A stretch of DNA of 64,000 nt from Gnetum montanum. Its lineage: Eukaryota > Streptophyta > Gnetopsida > Gnetales > Gnetaceae. Below the pieces are notes generated by a model, which was not told the DNA's origin, made no database searches, and saw only the letters and a list, made by a program, of their open reading frames with translations. This document shows positions 1 to 12,039 of this stretch, one piece after another. Numbering within the stretch: the first letter of the stretch is position 1; each line of letters begins with the position of its first letter. The stretch lies in NCBI GenBank assembly GCA_015680685.1, contig MNCI01011925.1, forward strand, positions 750,062 to 814,061. The letters are read 5' to 3'. Both the position numbers and the translations under genes were made by a program.

Positions 1-831
1 GGCCCCAAAGTCAGCAATCGGTAGTGTTATCGGGTTGACTTGGGAAGATTCCATGATAAACGTGAATGGACTAGGGTAGATGAATCACAAGTAATTGTAG
101 TGTGGGGTGACACAAGATCAGTGTGATCAACAGGGACGAGGAGACTCAAATGGGCAAGGTAGATGAGTTTTGATAGGTAGTGACGTTTTAACCAATAACA
201 AGAAAGTGGCCCTCCTTCTAGCATCAAAAATTGTACTGACCTAAATCATCGGTGTAAGGCTGGAAAGGAAACAAACACTAAGAGATCGTCACACAGCCAC
301 AGCTGACCCTGCCTTTGCCCGAGGGCAAGCTGGAAAGGTAAATGAAGGCAGAGTGCCTTGGATGGTCTACACGCAGATCAACCAAGGACTTCCCCAAACA
401 TAAGCTACGGCTAGCACTGGGGTTATCGTAAACGGGATGTAAATGGAATGCAAATAGTAATATGAAATGTAAACAAAGCGTATTGAATTTTAAATAAAGC
501 GTAAACAGAGATATATTGTAGGCAAAGCATGAACCAAAGTAAATAATGTAAAGGAAAGGCAATAATGAAATTGTATTGTATTGCTTAAACAGGAATATGC
601 ACCGGTCAAAGCGTAGTTGCACACGTGTGGATGGCAAGTCAAACGCCTAGCCCTGAAACGATATGATGTGATGATGTGACGATGAAATGGGATGAATGTA
701 AGAAATACTTGGAAGCCAACAATCAGGTTTGCCGAGAGCCCAAGGATTGCAAATTCTGTCCTTCTTCAGAGTTGCCAATATCTCCAATTTTTGCCTCCCA
801 GTTTATGTGAATTGATAGGGTATTTATAGAG

Positions 832-1021
832 TTGGGTTGGGTGTTGGATAGTTGCATTCTTTGACTAGGTTCAATGTATCTGTGTTGGATAGTTGTGTAC
901 GAGTTGGATGTGTGTTGGCAAGCTACATTCTTGACCAGGTTCAATGTATCTGTGTTGGATAGTTGTGCACGAGTTGGATGTGTGCTGGATATTTGTCTTC
1001 TTTGACTAGATTCAATGTATC
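832..1021. repeat. Tandem repeat, period about 70 bases
   Basis: The phrase TTCAATGTATC recurs at 870, 940 and 1011, giving spacings of 70 and 71 bases. The intervening sequence repeats as TGTTGGATAGTTGT and GAGTTGGATGTGTG. About two and a half imperfect copies are present. No coding role is apparent. Confidence 0.8.
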
Positions 1022-1255
1022 TCACAACGTGTGGGTCATTCAAGCCCATGAAAATATAAATAATTTAGATGAGCCCTCAAATGATAAAAATTTACAAAGA
1101 AAATCAAGGAGGATTAACTCTGCCTCACTTGTCTAGCATCCAGCGTGACCTCCAAAACTTGCAATTTTGAGTTGAAATATGGAATTTCTGAAGGTTGGGA
1201 CCCATAGTTATCAATATTGGACCCTGAGGATGACTTTCACCCTTGAAATCAAGTC

Positions 1256-1509
1256 ATTTTGGCTCAGTTTTGGGGCTCTAAAAATTGGTGACGCTGATGC
1301 TTACGCTGTTCAACGTCTGAAGAAGTAACCCCAGCATCACCAAGCCAAAATGGCATATTTGAGGCCCAAATCTTGATTTTCTAGAGGCTCAGAGCTATTG
1401 GGGACCTTGGTGAAGGTCATGGGGGGTCCTTGTGCTCAATTTCAGCCTATTTTGACTCAATTTCGGGGCTTCAAAAGTAGGTGACGTTAATCCTTACGCT
1501 GTGCAACAT
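1256..1509. repeat. Diverged direct repeat of about 60 bases
   Basis: A segment at 1256-1317 reappears at 1449-1509 with scattered substitutions. Both contain GGGGCT, then GGTGACG, then CTTACGCTGT. Copies start 193 bases apart, so this may be the remains of a longer tandem unit. Confidence 0.65.
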
Positions 1510-2849
1510 AAGCATAGTGTACTTAGCCAAACTTGCACTTTTTGACCTTGAAACTGATGATTTTTAACACCGAAACTTACTGTCATGATCTGTGGACCCC
1601 AAGGGAACCTTGCTTACTCCATGGTGGGCTGCTTGAAGCTATTTCAGAGGCTCTGAAGTTTTCTGGAAGTGTTGCTAAAATTTTTGTGGTGTTTCATTAA
1701 CCCCTCTTTCTTGACGCTTGGAGGAATCCACCCGAGAGGCATCAACAAAGAAGTGCAAAACACCATGAACAACAAAGCATCAAACATTAACCGTTAGCCC
1801 TTGGCTAGATATTATTGCACCGTTTTCAAAAGTACATGGGATTGAGGGGATGTGGTTCGAGATGCAAGTGATTGTAACTAGGGGAAGTTAGGAGTTGATC
1901 AAGGGTTATGATTGCTATTGGAATTGTGGAAGAGGAGTGCTCTCATGCGAATGAGCTGTATTTGGTCCTTGTCCATAGCCAGTGTTCAACAGACTCGGAG
2001 CCAAGACATAGGAAGTGGGTTCTTTGGAGAAACGGGACTCCTATAGACTATTTGCGGGGCCCGTTGTAAACAACCAAAGCCACGCGATGATGTGCAACAT
2101 GGTCTCTTTGAGACACAAGTGTAACTGTTTTTTAAGACAATTGCCTTTTCACTTGGGGCTTGTATGAGAATGGCCAATAGTCTTTTTGTTTATGATGTCA
2201 ACAGGGTCATGAAGACCTTTTCTGTGCATTTTGCTCTTTGACCATTTTTTTGTTCTCTTTTTCTTTCCTTGTTTTTTCTTTTTTTTAGTCTTTTTGAAAG
2301 AGCTTGCTTTTTATTCCATGCTCGTGTTTGAACACTTGCATTTTGCATCATGTACTATGTATCATGTTTTGCATCGCAACTGCTTAGAGAGTTACAGTGT
2401 GCAACAGTGTATCAAGAGTTTTGAGATGAGCAGAATGTATCAGGGGGGTGTAATTGAATAGGCTAAGGGGAGCATGATGGGGAAATAGGGGATGCATCGG
2501 CAGTCGGGAATGTACTTATGAACAAATTGATTAAACTAGTCACGTGCATCAAGAAAAATGTGATACCTTGTCGTCATGATGAAGTGCATCTATGCATGAA
2601 CGCCTCAGAAGTGTCATCCTACACACACAACTCCAAGAAGACAAGAAAACCACAAATGAAACAGTCAGCTAAACATTTTAAACAAGGAGATGGAGTCACC
2701 ATGTGCAATTTTCAAAGCAAATAGAATCATGAATAGCATCAGTCTCATTAGGGCCCCATGAGATGAATCATGCAACAAGTCTTTGTGGAACAGGAATAGC
2801 CAACTGCAACAATAGATCTTTTCAAGTTTTGCCTGGTCGTCGATGATGT

Positions 2850-3194
2850 CACCAGTTTATAGTCTTAGCCGACTATTGTGGGTTAGTTTTACATCATAAC
2901 CCCTTGGACAATGCTAGTTTAGCATCGTAGCTGATGGTGCATTACTAGTTTATAGTCATAGTGGACTATGAAGAGGCAAACTAATTTATAGTCTTAGTGG
3001 ACTCTGGATGCTAGTTTCATGTCATGACAGACGGATGTAGTAGTTTAGTGTCATACCGTACAGAACTTTGTGGTATCAATTTTAAGTCATGATGCCAGGA
3101 CTATTCTGTGGTATCAGTTTTAAGTCATGATGCCAGGACTATTTTGTGGTATCAGTTTTAAGTCATGATCTAGGACTATTTTGTGGTATCAGTT
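2850..3194. repeat. Degenerate tandem repeat, period 37-38 bases, running into a gap
   Basis: The phrase GTGGTATCA starts at 3070, 3108, 3146 and 3183, giving periods of 38, 38 and 37. Each copy continues with TTTTAAGTCATGAT and GGACTATT. Upstream, from about 2850, decayed copies can be followed by AGTTTATAGTC/AGTTTAGTGTC and GGACTAT phrases. The array runs into the run of N at 3195, which is probably an assembly break caused by the repeat. Confidence 0.8.
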
Positions 3195-3246
3195 NNNNNN
3201 NNNNNNNNNNNNNNNNNNNNNNNNNNNNNNNNNNNNNNNNNNNNNN
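3195..3246. other. Assembly gap (52 N)
   Basis: Unresolved bases directly at the end of the 38-base tandem array. The true array length is therefore unknown, and the open frame that crosses the gap is not a gene. Confidence 0.95.
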
Positions 3247-3836
3247 TGTGATGCTATATGCATGGTCATGCTGTGTATCTGCAAGATCCTGTAAAAAATC
3301 AACTAGAAAGAAAACAACGTCAAGCGACACCTATTGTACATAGATTTGGAATATATGAATGAAAGAAAAGAAATGGAAAAAAAAAGTGATAGTTTTAGGT
3401 CGTTCCGGGCCAGATGTTAAATTGCCATTTGCACTATTTTTAAATTTTAAAATTCTTATACTTAAATTTTCAAGTGGACAATAAGGTCACAGAGATTTTA
3501 AAATTTTATGAAATTTTCAAGTGTTTGTTGTCCTTAACTGTTTTGTTCTATTTTCTATTTTCTGTTTGTAGGGACATGTTAACGATGGAGCTGGCCCCAG
3601 CGGAGCAAGGGTAGATGATGAAGAGGATCTTGGGGATCAACCCCATCCATGAGCTTTTAATTCGTTAAGTATTTTTGGATTTTTTGGATGTTTGATGGAA
3701 TGTATAAAGACTAATGCAATGGCCTAAATTCAATTATGGTATGAAATGGTTGCATTCCTTCATTACCTTGATGTTCTATGTAAATATTTTTGTCATTTTT
3801 CATGTTTTTTATTTTTTTTCTTTGTTTTCTAGGGTA
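3247..3836. other. Unassigned AT-rich sequence
   Basis: AT-rich stretch between the gap and the broken 3' end of element 1. No gene, LTR terminus or repeat with other parts of the window was recognised. Confidence 0.4.
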
Positions 3837-4415
3837 TATGTAGGTGAGGATGCGGTTGAACCAAGGAGATTCCTTAGGTGCTTGAGGATCAACAGCGCCT
3901 GTGAAGAGGAGTTCATCTGGAAACTGGTCAGATAAAGGCTCCTCCTCTTCTACGTCATCCCATCGTAACTGAGAAAAGTGGTCAGTGACCACATTCTCAG
4001 TCCACTTTCTATCTACCATGGTAAGATCAAACTCCTAAAGAATCACTAGCCACCAGATTATGTAGGGGCTCACCATTGGTTTATTCATCAGGAACCAGAT
4101 AACACTATGGTCAGTGTGCACAAACACCTCGTATCCGAGCACATAATGCCAGAATTTTTCTAATGTGAACACCACAACCATCAACTCCTTCTCATTGGTG
4201 GTGTAGTTTAGCTATGCACCCACAATGCTATAGCTTGCATAGTGGATATAATATGGATGTTTCTGATCATCACACTGTGTAAACATGGCTCCCAAGGTGT
4301 AGTTGGAGGCATCTGTCATAATGTGAAAGGTTCTGGACCAATCTGGTTCCTGTAGACCTAGAGATTCTACGAGTTTCTGTTTCAACTCTTGGAATGCAGA
4401 CTCGCATTCCTTGGT
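3837..4415 (-). pseudogene. Element 1 RNase H remnant
   Basis: Minus-strand frames match the RNase H region of element 3. At the C-terminal end the reading contains DRKWTENVVTDHFSQLRWDD (3957-4016), the counterpart of DRKGTENVVADHLSQL in element 3. Stops interrupt the part between 4020 and 4415. The match ends at about 3837 and the frame continues into unrelated lysine-rich translation, which marks the breakpoint. Confidence 0.75.
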
Positions 4416-5153
4416 CTAGATGAACGGAGCGTCCTTCTTTATAAGCTCTACCAATGATCGGGTGATCTTCGAGAAGTGCTCAATGAAATGCTGGTAGTAA
4501 CCAATGTGTCCAAGGAATGATCGCCTATCTTTGACAGTATTTGGTTGGCGAGTAATTCCTTGGATGACCTTGATCTTTTCAGGGTCTACACTGATCCCTG
4601 TTGATAAAATTTGATGCCCCAACATAATGCCCTCTTGGACCATCAAATGGATCTTTTTCCAATTGAGCCGCAGATTGGTGTCTACACACCTCTTTAGAAC
4701 CTGCTCTAAACATTGCAAGGCTTGCTCGAACGTGGCACCATAAGTGGAGAATTCATCCATGAAGACCTCTACACCATTGTCGATCTGTTGCTGGAAGATG
4801 CTTAGGAAAAGGCATTGGAACATCGCAGGTGCATTGCATAGGCCAAAGGGCATCTTCTTATATGCAAAAGTCCCCCATGGACTCGTGAAGGTAGTTTTGG
4901 CCTGGTCCTCTGATGCTATTTGGATTTGGTTATAACCATTATAACCATCCAAAAAACTGTAATATCGTTGTCCTACGATTGTGTCCAATATCTGGTCGAC
5001 AAATGGGAGCAGGAAGTAGTCCTTGAAGGTTGTCATGTTGAGCAACCAGAAATCAATACAAACCCTCCACTTGCCACCTTTCTTGGGTATGATAACAAGT
5101 GGGCTAACCCATTCGCTATTAGTGATAGAATAGATGAATCCTGCCTTAAGCAA
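4416..5153 (-). pseudogene. Element 1 reverse transcriptase domain
   Basis: This is the best-preserved RT in the window, about 245 codons open. Motifs in order are WVSPLVIIPKKGGKWRVCIDF near the start, FLDGYNGYNQIQI, GTFAYKKMPFGLCNAP and VFMDEFSTYG. Then come LRLNWKK, the GHQI region and a thumb-like FLGHIGYYQHFIEHFSKI. The catalytic box reads FMDE rather than FMDD (codon GAA at 4752-4754), so the second catalytic aspartate is replaced. RT would copy the element RNA in the cytoplasmic particle; with this change activity is doubtful. Upstream protease and downstream RNase H are in other frames. Confidence 0.9.
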
Positions 5154-5829
5154 TTTTCAATTTCATCTTTTACAAGCTGCTTCAATTTGGGATTCAATCG
5201 TCTTTGTGGCTATCGTCGTGGCTTCATGGAAGGGTCAAGATAGATATGATGCTGGCAGATCCTGGTATCAACTCCAATCAACTCAAGATAGGACCACATG
5301 AATGCAGCAACCCATTTTTTTACCATCACCAGAAATTTCTTTTTCTATTCAGGAGTAAGAGTGGCATTGATAATTACTGGCTTGCCATTTTTCAAGAATG
5401 CATACTCTAAGTGAGCTGGTAAAGACTTTAGCTCAAGGGGCTCTTATTTGAAGCTCTCAGGGATTTGTAGCATTCCCAAGTCATCTTGGTCATCAACGAT
5501 GAATGTCTCTTGAAGAATCTCCTCCATCACATCCGTGCTTTCAACATAGGCTTGCACTAGCCTCTCAAATGGTTCCATGCACAATGTGCTACTATTAGGA
5601 TTAACTGTCAGCCACTGGGTGCCCTCTTGGTTAGTGGCTACTACGTATAGGCACTGTTGAATAGGTGATTCCTCAGTACATCGACTGCATGCCTGAATGG
5701 ATATCCGCTTAGCAGACCATAACTGCTACACATAGTACGTGATGCATGGAACTCTTTTCTTCTCGATCTTCCCTAAAGGATTTTCTTTTAAAATTTGTAG
5801 GGACAGATCTCGGAGTCCTAGTTGTGCAT

Positions 5830-6180
5830 CCACCGTGCTTAGCTAGGCTCTTCCCATGATTATTGGGAAGTTCCCCCTACAGTTCTCGACACGGATGACC
5901 AGGAAATCAGTAGGATAGGACCACCCACAAATGGTGGTCACAATGTCCTCCACTAAACCCAAGGGAATGGTGATGGACTAATCTGCCAAATTGAGTCGAA
6001 TTTTGCTCTTCTTTAGTGGGGGCAAGTTCCAATTCTTGTACATGTCATGAGAGATTAAATTGACCCCTAACCATAAGTCCAGAAGAGCTTTACATAGCTC
6101 GTTCCCAGCCACCTGAAGATATATGAGGGGGCTTCCCGGATCTATCAATTTTCGAGGAAGAGAACCTGCTTTGATCTAGT
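5830..6180 (-). pseudogene. Element 1 aspartic protease remnant
   Basis: Minus-strand translation resembles the protease of elements 2 and 3: a KALLD stretch followed by GVNLIS, then MYK.WNLPPL, a QSITIPLGLVEDI segment and FPIIMGRA near the end. The catalytic motif, normally D-S/T-G, reads D-L-W-L here, so the active site is lost. It lies between gag and RT as expected in Ty3 elements. Confidence 0.75.
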
Positions 6181-6289
6181 TGGTCACGGCATGTGTGAGC
6201 ATTACCATCTAGATGTTGGATTGCAGTAGAGCAGAGGATTGCTTGGGTGGTATGATGGTAGAGGCATTGGTAGGTTCAGAGGCACGGGC

Positions 6290-8696
6290 CACATGCATAG
6301 GTGAGGGTGTGTTCAGATTATTGGGTCATAAAAAAGGACGTTTGCATTGTTTGGGTTCTAATCCACTCAGCTGAGGTGTCGGTTGTAAGTTAGCAGCCCT
6401 CATATCATTTCTGTGTTATGGCTGTGGTGGTATTTCTCCCTGCATTGATGGATCGGGTGGCAACTGAGAGGGATGGTGTGGAGGAATGGCAAAAGAAGAT
6501 GACGGAGGGTAGAAGAGATGTGGATTTTTCCCCCTGGGTGATGGAGATGGATGTCTAAAATATTCAGGGGGATGGTAGTAACTGGGAAAGGCCGCATGAT
6601 TGGAAGAGTCTTTTGGAGAGACCGGTTGCTGAACATAGTACCCATAAGGATCTAACTTCTTATAATGGTACTGCTACCTTGGAGGTGGCATCCCCCACTC
6701 TTGTGGTTGCTACCACTATTGGAAGTATTCATACAGTTGCGGGGGCGTTCCACTCGAATAGTATCATTGTTGCTGCTAGTGGAATCGCCTGGGGTTGCCT
6801 TGTGGATAAGGCAACCTTCGGGGTGTCTGTCGCTGTGCCAAACGAGGGTTCAAGGCATACACCTGAGACTCCTAAAGGTGTGACACCATAGGACAACATC
6901 CTTTAGGATGCTCATATTGGCATACGCCACATCCATCTTCCTCCTCGATTTCAGAGTCTACAACATGCTCTACTACAGCAACTTTTCCCTTACCCTTATG
7001 TAGGGAATGTTTAGCTTCCTTCTTCCTGTACCAATCACGGTCACTACCTTGCTCTTTGGACTCTTCTACAATTTTCAATACACTTTGGAATTTCTCGTTC
7101 AAAGAGTCCATTATTTTATCCACCTTTGCCAATATTTTGGATGTAAACTTTTGTAACGACAAAGTCTTCTGATTCACTGTTGCTTCCAGAGGTGACTCGT
7201 CCTCCTCATCACAAAATCAGACCTCCCTCTTTCTGAGGGAAGGATCCCGGTTGAATTCTTCTACACTCTCCTTTTTTCGAAGTTCTCCTTCCTCTTTGGC
7301 CACCTGATCAATGAGGCACTGCAACTGATGGGCCCTTAGCTCTAATAGTCGTGCCTTGGCGTACACACCAAGGGTCTTCCGCGTTTCAAAACGAAGCCCA
7401 TCAATAATGTGGTGAAGCTGTGCCCACTGAGAGTAACCATGACCAGGGCACTAATGTAACAATGAGTAATACCTGCTCATGGTGGCATCCAAGGGTTCAT
7501 GATTCCCTTTTTTCCAACCTTGGATCTATCGTCTCAGATTCGCCACTCTAGAGTACGTTTGATATTTTTCATTAAATATTTCAAGCATCATACTCTATCT
7601 TCTAATTGATTCCAGCTTCAAGGACTAGTACCAACTTTTAGCTTCTTTGATGAGTGTGCGAGGGAATAGATTCAACCATTGCCAATCATTATCAATGTTT
7701 TGCAGGGTGCAGGCATCATGGAATGCCTGCAGGTGGGTCTGCGAATCATAGTTGTATCCCCCCTCAAATCTGAGGATTTTGTTCATATCAACACGCTTGA
7801 TCCAACTATCCTTCATGTGCCTGCTTGGAATGTGAACTACCTCTACAATTTGGAACATGCTTCGAGTAGCTAACAACGACTCGTCTGAATCATAGTCCTG
7901 TTGGGAACTATGACGTCTGTGATGATTGCGGCTACCCCTTCTTTCATGCTGGCGAGAACCATGTGATTGGTCATGTGCTTCCTCATGTTGCCCCCTTTGA
8001 ACCTGTTTATCACCGTCCTTTCTATCCAGCCTTCCCCTATTACGCTCATATCCTAAGCTGGATGAATGCACAGGAGAGGGGGAGGACAGAGAAGAAGGAG
8101 AGGCATCGCCACCGCTCCGGTAGTGATCTCCCCATCTACCCTAGTGATGGCCGTGGTCATATCCTCTAGCTTTGCTACATGACCTACCATCCCCTTGAGG
8201 ATTGTGGTCACTTGGAGGTTTTTTTTTGAATGATTGACTAGACAATCTGTGGCCCCAAGTGAAGTTCGGTCGAATGGGTATCATGAAATATGGGATCCCC
8301 ATCGTCTTGTGGCCCTTGCGAGAATAAGGGGTTATTGAAATGTTTCCCCTTCTATTGTTCATATCTCTCAGCCTGCTGCTAATCTCTTGTCTGTTGAGCC
8401 TTCGTAGGATGATAGTCCCGGTAGTCATGGTCCTCCATGACATATTCTACCACCCGGTCCTGGATGCCCAATCTGCCCAGATTGTGATATAGCATCGCAG
8501 GAGCTTCTTGGTCGGGTGGTAGCACGATGCTACCCTCCATGTCTCGCCATTGAAGATATTCATCCTGATGTAGGATGAATGTCAAATCAAGGACATATTC
8601 ATCGGGATGTTTGTACACCACCTGACATTCTTGTAGCACCAGTGATTCAAATGCATCTCTCCGGGGAGAAGACATGTTGGATGTTAGATGGTCCAT
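6290..8696 (-). pseudogene. Element 1 gag remnant
   Basis: Broken gag read right to left. The N-terminal part (8379-8696) contains a start-like MSSPRRDA and FILHQDEYLQWRDMEG, matching element 3. A central part (7625-8071) contains ILRFEGGYN and LQAFHDACTLQNI. A C-terminal part (6872-7177) ends with CGVCQYEHPKGCC, a short zinc-knuckle-like motif, followed by a proline/histidine-rich tail. Frameshifts and stops separate the pieces. Gag would form the capsid of the intracellular particle. Confidence 0.85.
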
Positions 8697-8804
8697 ATAA
8701 TCGGTGTACCTTATGATTAACTTAAGTTTTCCTAGCGTGCATAAATATTTCTACCCTAGGTCCATTCCAATGACTTAAATGATAATTTCACTAAGGTTAG
8801 ATGA

Positions 8805-9750
8805 TGCATGTAAGACTAACAGTCCTTGGCGCGGCTAGGTATCCCTACGTCCAAACATACGAATCATGAGCTTTCACGTGCAACTCAGTCGAAATCTATA
8901 GACTGTAAGCACTTAACATACACCAAACTTCTAACCAGTGAAACCTTGGGTTAGAATGGTCATTGTCATCCTAATCTCACTTGTGAGGTCCTATTTACGA
9001 TGGTTAAGTGAGACTAAGACTAATGATATTTTATATCTTTTTAATTATCTTTTTAGTGACTAATTGAGGTATGGAAAGTAAGGAATAAACTATTATCTAA
9101 TCTCTAATTATCCTAGTTTATATTCTAACCACTCCTAGCATAAGTATCTGGTCCCATCTTCCAAGCACGTTCCAAGCATTTCCTAACACTACTAGGTTAC
9201 CAGACGTTAAGCTTCACCGGGCTTACTAAGTGTTTGGATTACGTTCAAGATGGTCGTACTTATGTCTTTAACGAACTACGAATGAACAATAATGATTGAA
9301 ATTATAATAATGAAAACATAAATAATCAACAAGTAACTAATAAAGCATAAACAAGTAATTAATAAAGCATAAACATTTTAAACTATTGAATGCATGAAAT
9401 AACTAAGTCCAAATGCTGCAAGGTATGCTTGAACAGTTCATCTTTATTGTTGTCATGCCAATGGGCTCAGATACATCAACTCTCGAATAAATATCTGATC
9501 ACTTTTCTTACACCTGCTGTGGGTACTTGGAAAATATTCTCTCTCTTGCGGGAGAAAACTGCAAGATCTTCGCTACAACTACTCAAAAAGATGCCTAAAT
9601 GAGATGGAAGGCCCTCATATTTATAGGTAGGGAAGGGTGGCTATGTAAACAGGGCCACGTCAATGCAGGGAGGCTACGTCGACAGGCCCACGTCAACGTG
9701 AATGCGTATACGCAGCCCAGTCAACGCAATGACTTTATGACACTTCATCA
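8805..9750 (-). repeat. Element 1 5' LTR
   Basis: Reverse-complement similarity to the LTRs of elements 2 and 3 can be followed along the whole stretch. It covers the LTR-end region (GGTATCCCTACGTCC, then TTTCACGTGC, 8836-8885), the TAGGTTACC block near 9190 and TTCATCTTTATT at 9437. It also covers CTCATATTTATAGG at 9615 and the outer terminus CATCA at 9746-9750. The inner terminus is blurred; TGATGC at about 8804 is the best candidate. No convincing PBS remains beside it. Confidence 0.75.
9618..9625 (-). promoter_or_regulatory. TATA box in element 1 LTR
   Basis: TATAAATA on the minus strand, at the same LTR position and in the same context as in the LTRs of elements 2, 3 and 4. It would position the start of the genomic transcript within the LTR. 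Confidence 0.7.
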
Positions 9751-10860
9751 AAAGCAAATCCAAAGATGGAAACAAGGAGGACACAAACCCTTGGATGCTA
9801 CCATGGGCCAATATTATGCATTATTACATCGTTGCCCTAGCCATGGTTACTCATAGAGAGAACAACTATGCCATCTTGTAGATGGACTTAGGTAGGAAAC
9901 ATAAAGAACCCTTGGGACTTATGCCCAAGGAAGACTATCCAAGATTAGAGCCCATCAAGTACAAATATTGTTAGAGCAAGTTGCCAAGGAAGAAGGTGAG
10001 TTAAGAAAAAGAGAGAGTGTTGAGGAATACAAAAAATATCCTTCCCTCTGAAAGAAGGGAGTTAGATTTTGTGAGGATGAAGAAGAGTCATCACTTGAAG
10101 AGATGGTGAATTGGAAAATCTTGCCCATTCAAAAACTTGCATTAAAAGTATTAGCCAAGGTTGACCAAATGTGGGACTCCCTAGATAATATATTTCAAAC
10201 CATTCTCAAAATAGTAGAGGAGTGTAGGGAACCAGGTAGTGATCAAGAAAGGAGAAAAAAGAAAGAAACTGAATATGCACGTAACAAAGGTAAGGACAAA
10301 GCTATCATCGTTGAAGAGGTTGTCGATTCAAATACAGACAATGATGATGAATTTGAGATATGTCAATATGACCATCCTAAGGGATGTTGCCCAGTAATCT
10401 CACATCTGTAGGAGTCTGGGATGTACACACTAAACCCACGATTAAACAGATGGCAAACACCCCAAAGGTTACCTTATCCTCAAGGTAGCCCAAGATAGTT
10501 CCACCAACCCTTGACGTATTATCCAACTGGAACTCCACCACAACCAAATGAATAGTATCAATAGTGGCAACACCCACAATCATGGAGAATGCCACCACCA
10601 CATCGATAGTACCTTTACCGTCAACCTGACCCATATGGATACTACATGTAGTAGCCAATCTTTCCACGTGACTCTACTAGTCATGTTACTCCTCAGTCTT
10701 ACTACGAAACCCACGAGTACTAGAGAAGAGGTTTCACAAACATACTATCCTTCTCATCCAACTGCACCTCTTCCACCCTTAGCTCCATTACCACTTGCTC
10801 CATCTATGCAGAGTGAGCTCCCTGCCCATCTGCAGTAACATAATGCTACAAGGGCCATCA
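9751..10860 (+). pseudogene. Element 2 gag, C-terminal part
   Basis: The frame around 9796-10411 matches gag of element 3, with stops before 10100. The segment MVNWKILPIQKLALKVLAKVD begins an open stretch at 10103. It ends with EICQYDHPKGCCPVISHL, in which the first cysteine of the family's C-x2-C-x3-H-x3-C motif is replaced by phenylalanine. A proline-rich tail follows to about 10860. Confidence 0.85.
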
Positions 10861-10869
10861 ATCCTCAAC

Positions 10870-11535
10870 CTACTATTGGTTCAGAAAACTACATAAAGAA
10901 GAGACCTTTCTTTAGAACCAATATTCCAATTAAGTCCTTACAACCACAAGTGGCAAATTCTCTAAATGCCTCACCACCATTCAAATCTTTGAAGCTCCCT
11001 TCGAATCAAAGACCACACTTAACACACATGTTCATGTTAACTCATGAAATTACCACTTGGATTAAAGCTAGCTACCTTCCTAGGAAATTGTCTAATGCTG
11101 AAAATCATCTTATATATTTACAAATCACTGGGAATGAACCTTGCAAGGCTCTTTTGGATTTAGGTTTTGGTGTTAACTTAATCTCTCAAGAAATGTACAA
11201 AACTTGGAACCTGCGTCCATTAAAAAAGAGTAACATACATTTAGAGTTGGCTAACCAATCCATCACTTTCCCATTAGGACTAGTGGAGGACATTGTCACC
11301 ACTATTTATGGGTGGTCCAGTCGATTTCCTAGTGATTCAAGTCAACAACTGTAAGGGGGACTTCCCAATCATAATGGGAAGAGCATGGCTAAGCATAATT
11401 GATGCATGCCTAGGAATACGTCATCTTTCCCTAGAAATATCAAAGGAAAATACATTTGGAAAGATCGAGAAGAAGAAAGTTCCATGCATCGCATATAATG
11501 ACACAGGGTGTAATTGCATGCAGAAGTCCTAGTTT
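10870..11535 (+). pseudogene. Element 2 aspartic protease remnant
   Basis: An open stretch at 10950-11354 contains CKALLDLGFGVNLISQEMYK. The catalytic triplet reads D-L-G, close to the canonical D-S/T-G, so this active site is better kept than in elements 1 and 3. It continues QSITFPLGLVEDIVTT, then shifts frame to reach FPIIMGRAWL at 11360-11395. The downstream linker CNCMQKS matches the linker in element 3. Confidence 0.8.
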
Positions 11536-12039
11536 GTAAAACATTTAACATTACCTTCATGCAACTAGTGTGCACCAATAACTAACATACAAAGATGCTT
11601 GTATGTAGCAACCACAAGATAGGAAGGCACTTAGTGGCTGATAGTTGACCAAGAGAACAATTCAACTATATGCATGGAACCAACTAAGAGCTTAACTTGC
11701 ACCTACATTGATAGCATAGATACATTAGAAATATCAACTAGGGAAGTTGGAAATCCTTGACAAGTTCAAGCAAAAGCCCCTTGATTTAAGATCATTGCCC
11801 ACTAGTATGAAGTATACATTTCTCAAAAATGGAAAATCGGTAATCATTAACACTAAGCTTACTCCTCAATAAAAAAAAAGACTACTGAAAATGGTGAAAA
11901 AATGGTCAAAATCCTTTGCTTGGTCATATTACGAATTAACCGAAATAGATCCTAGGATATGCTAACATAGAATTTACACTGACCCCTCCATAAAACCTCG
12001 ATGACAACCACAGAGGCGACTGAACCCAAAGCTTAAGCA

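Larger units (their letters stand above)
1..2820. other. Gene-free region with dispersed repeats
   Basis: I see no gene here. The open frames are short, lack recognisable domains and are not conserved with anything else in the window. The stretch holds a roughly 70-base tandem repeat (832-1021), a diverged direct repeat about 193 bases apart (1256-1509) and otherwise unassigned sequence. It may be old transposable-element DNA, but no LTR, PBS or coding remnant is visible to support that. Confidence 0.5.
3837..9750 (-). mobile_element. Element 1: truncated Ty3-type LTR retrotransposon
   Basis: On the minus strand the order is 5' LTR (about 8805-9750), gag, protease, RT and part of RNase H. 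Similarity to element 3 stops at about 3837, just after the RNase H C-terminal motif, so integrase, the 3' spacer and the 3' LTR are missing. The outer LTR end (CATCA at 9746-9750) abuts the broken gag of element 2, so element 1 probably inserted into element 2 and a later deletion removed the left part of both. The family is the non-chromovirus Tat/Athila-like side of Ty3 elements, judged from RT motifs and the shared LTR type. Coding parts contain stops, so the copy is dead. Confidence 0.85.

Noticed and set aside
3070-3194. Regular direct repeats resembling a CRISPR array
   Set aside because: Copies are contiguous with a 37-38-base period and no unique spacers, in a plant-type genome; it is a minisatellite.
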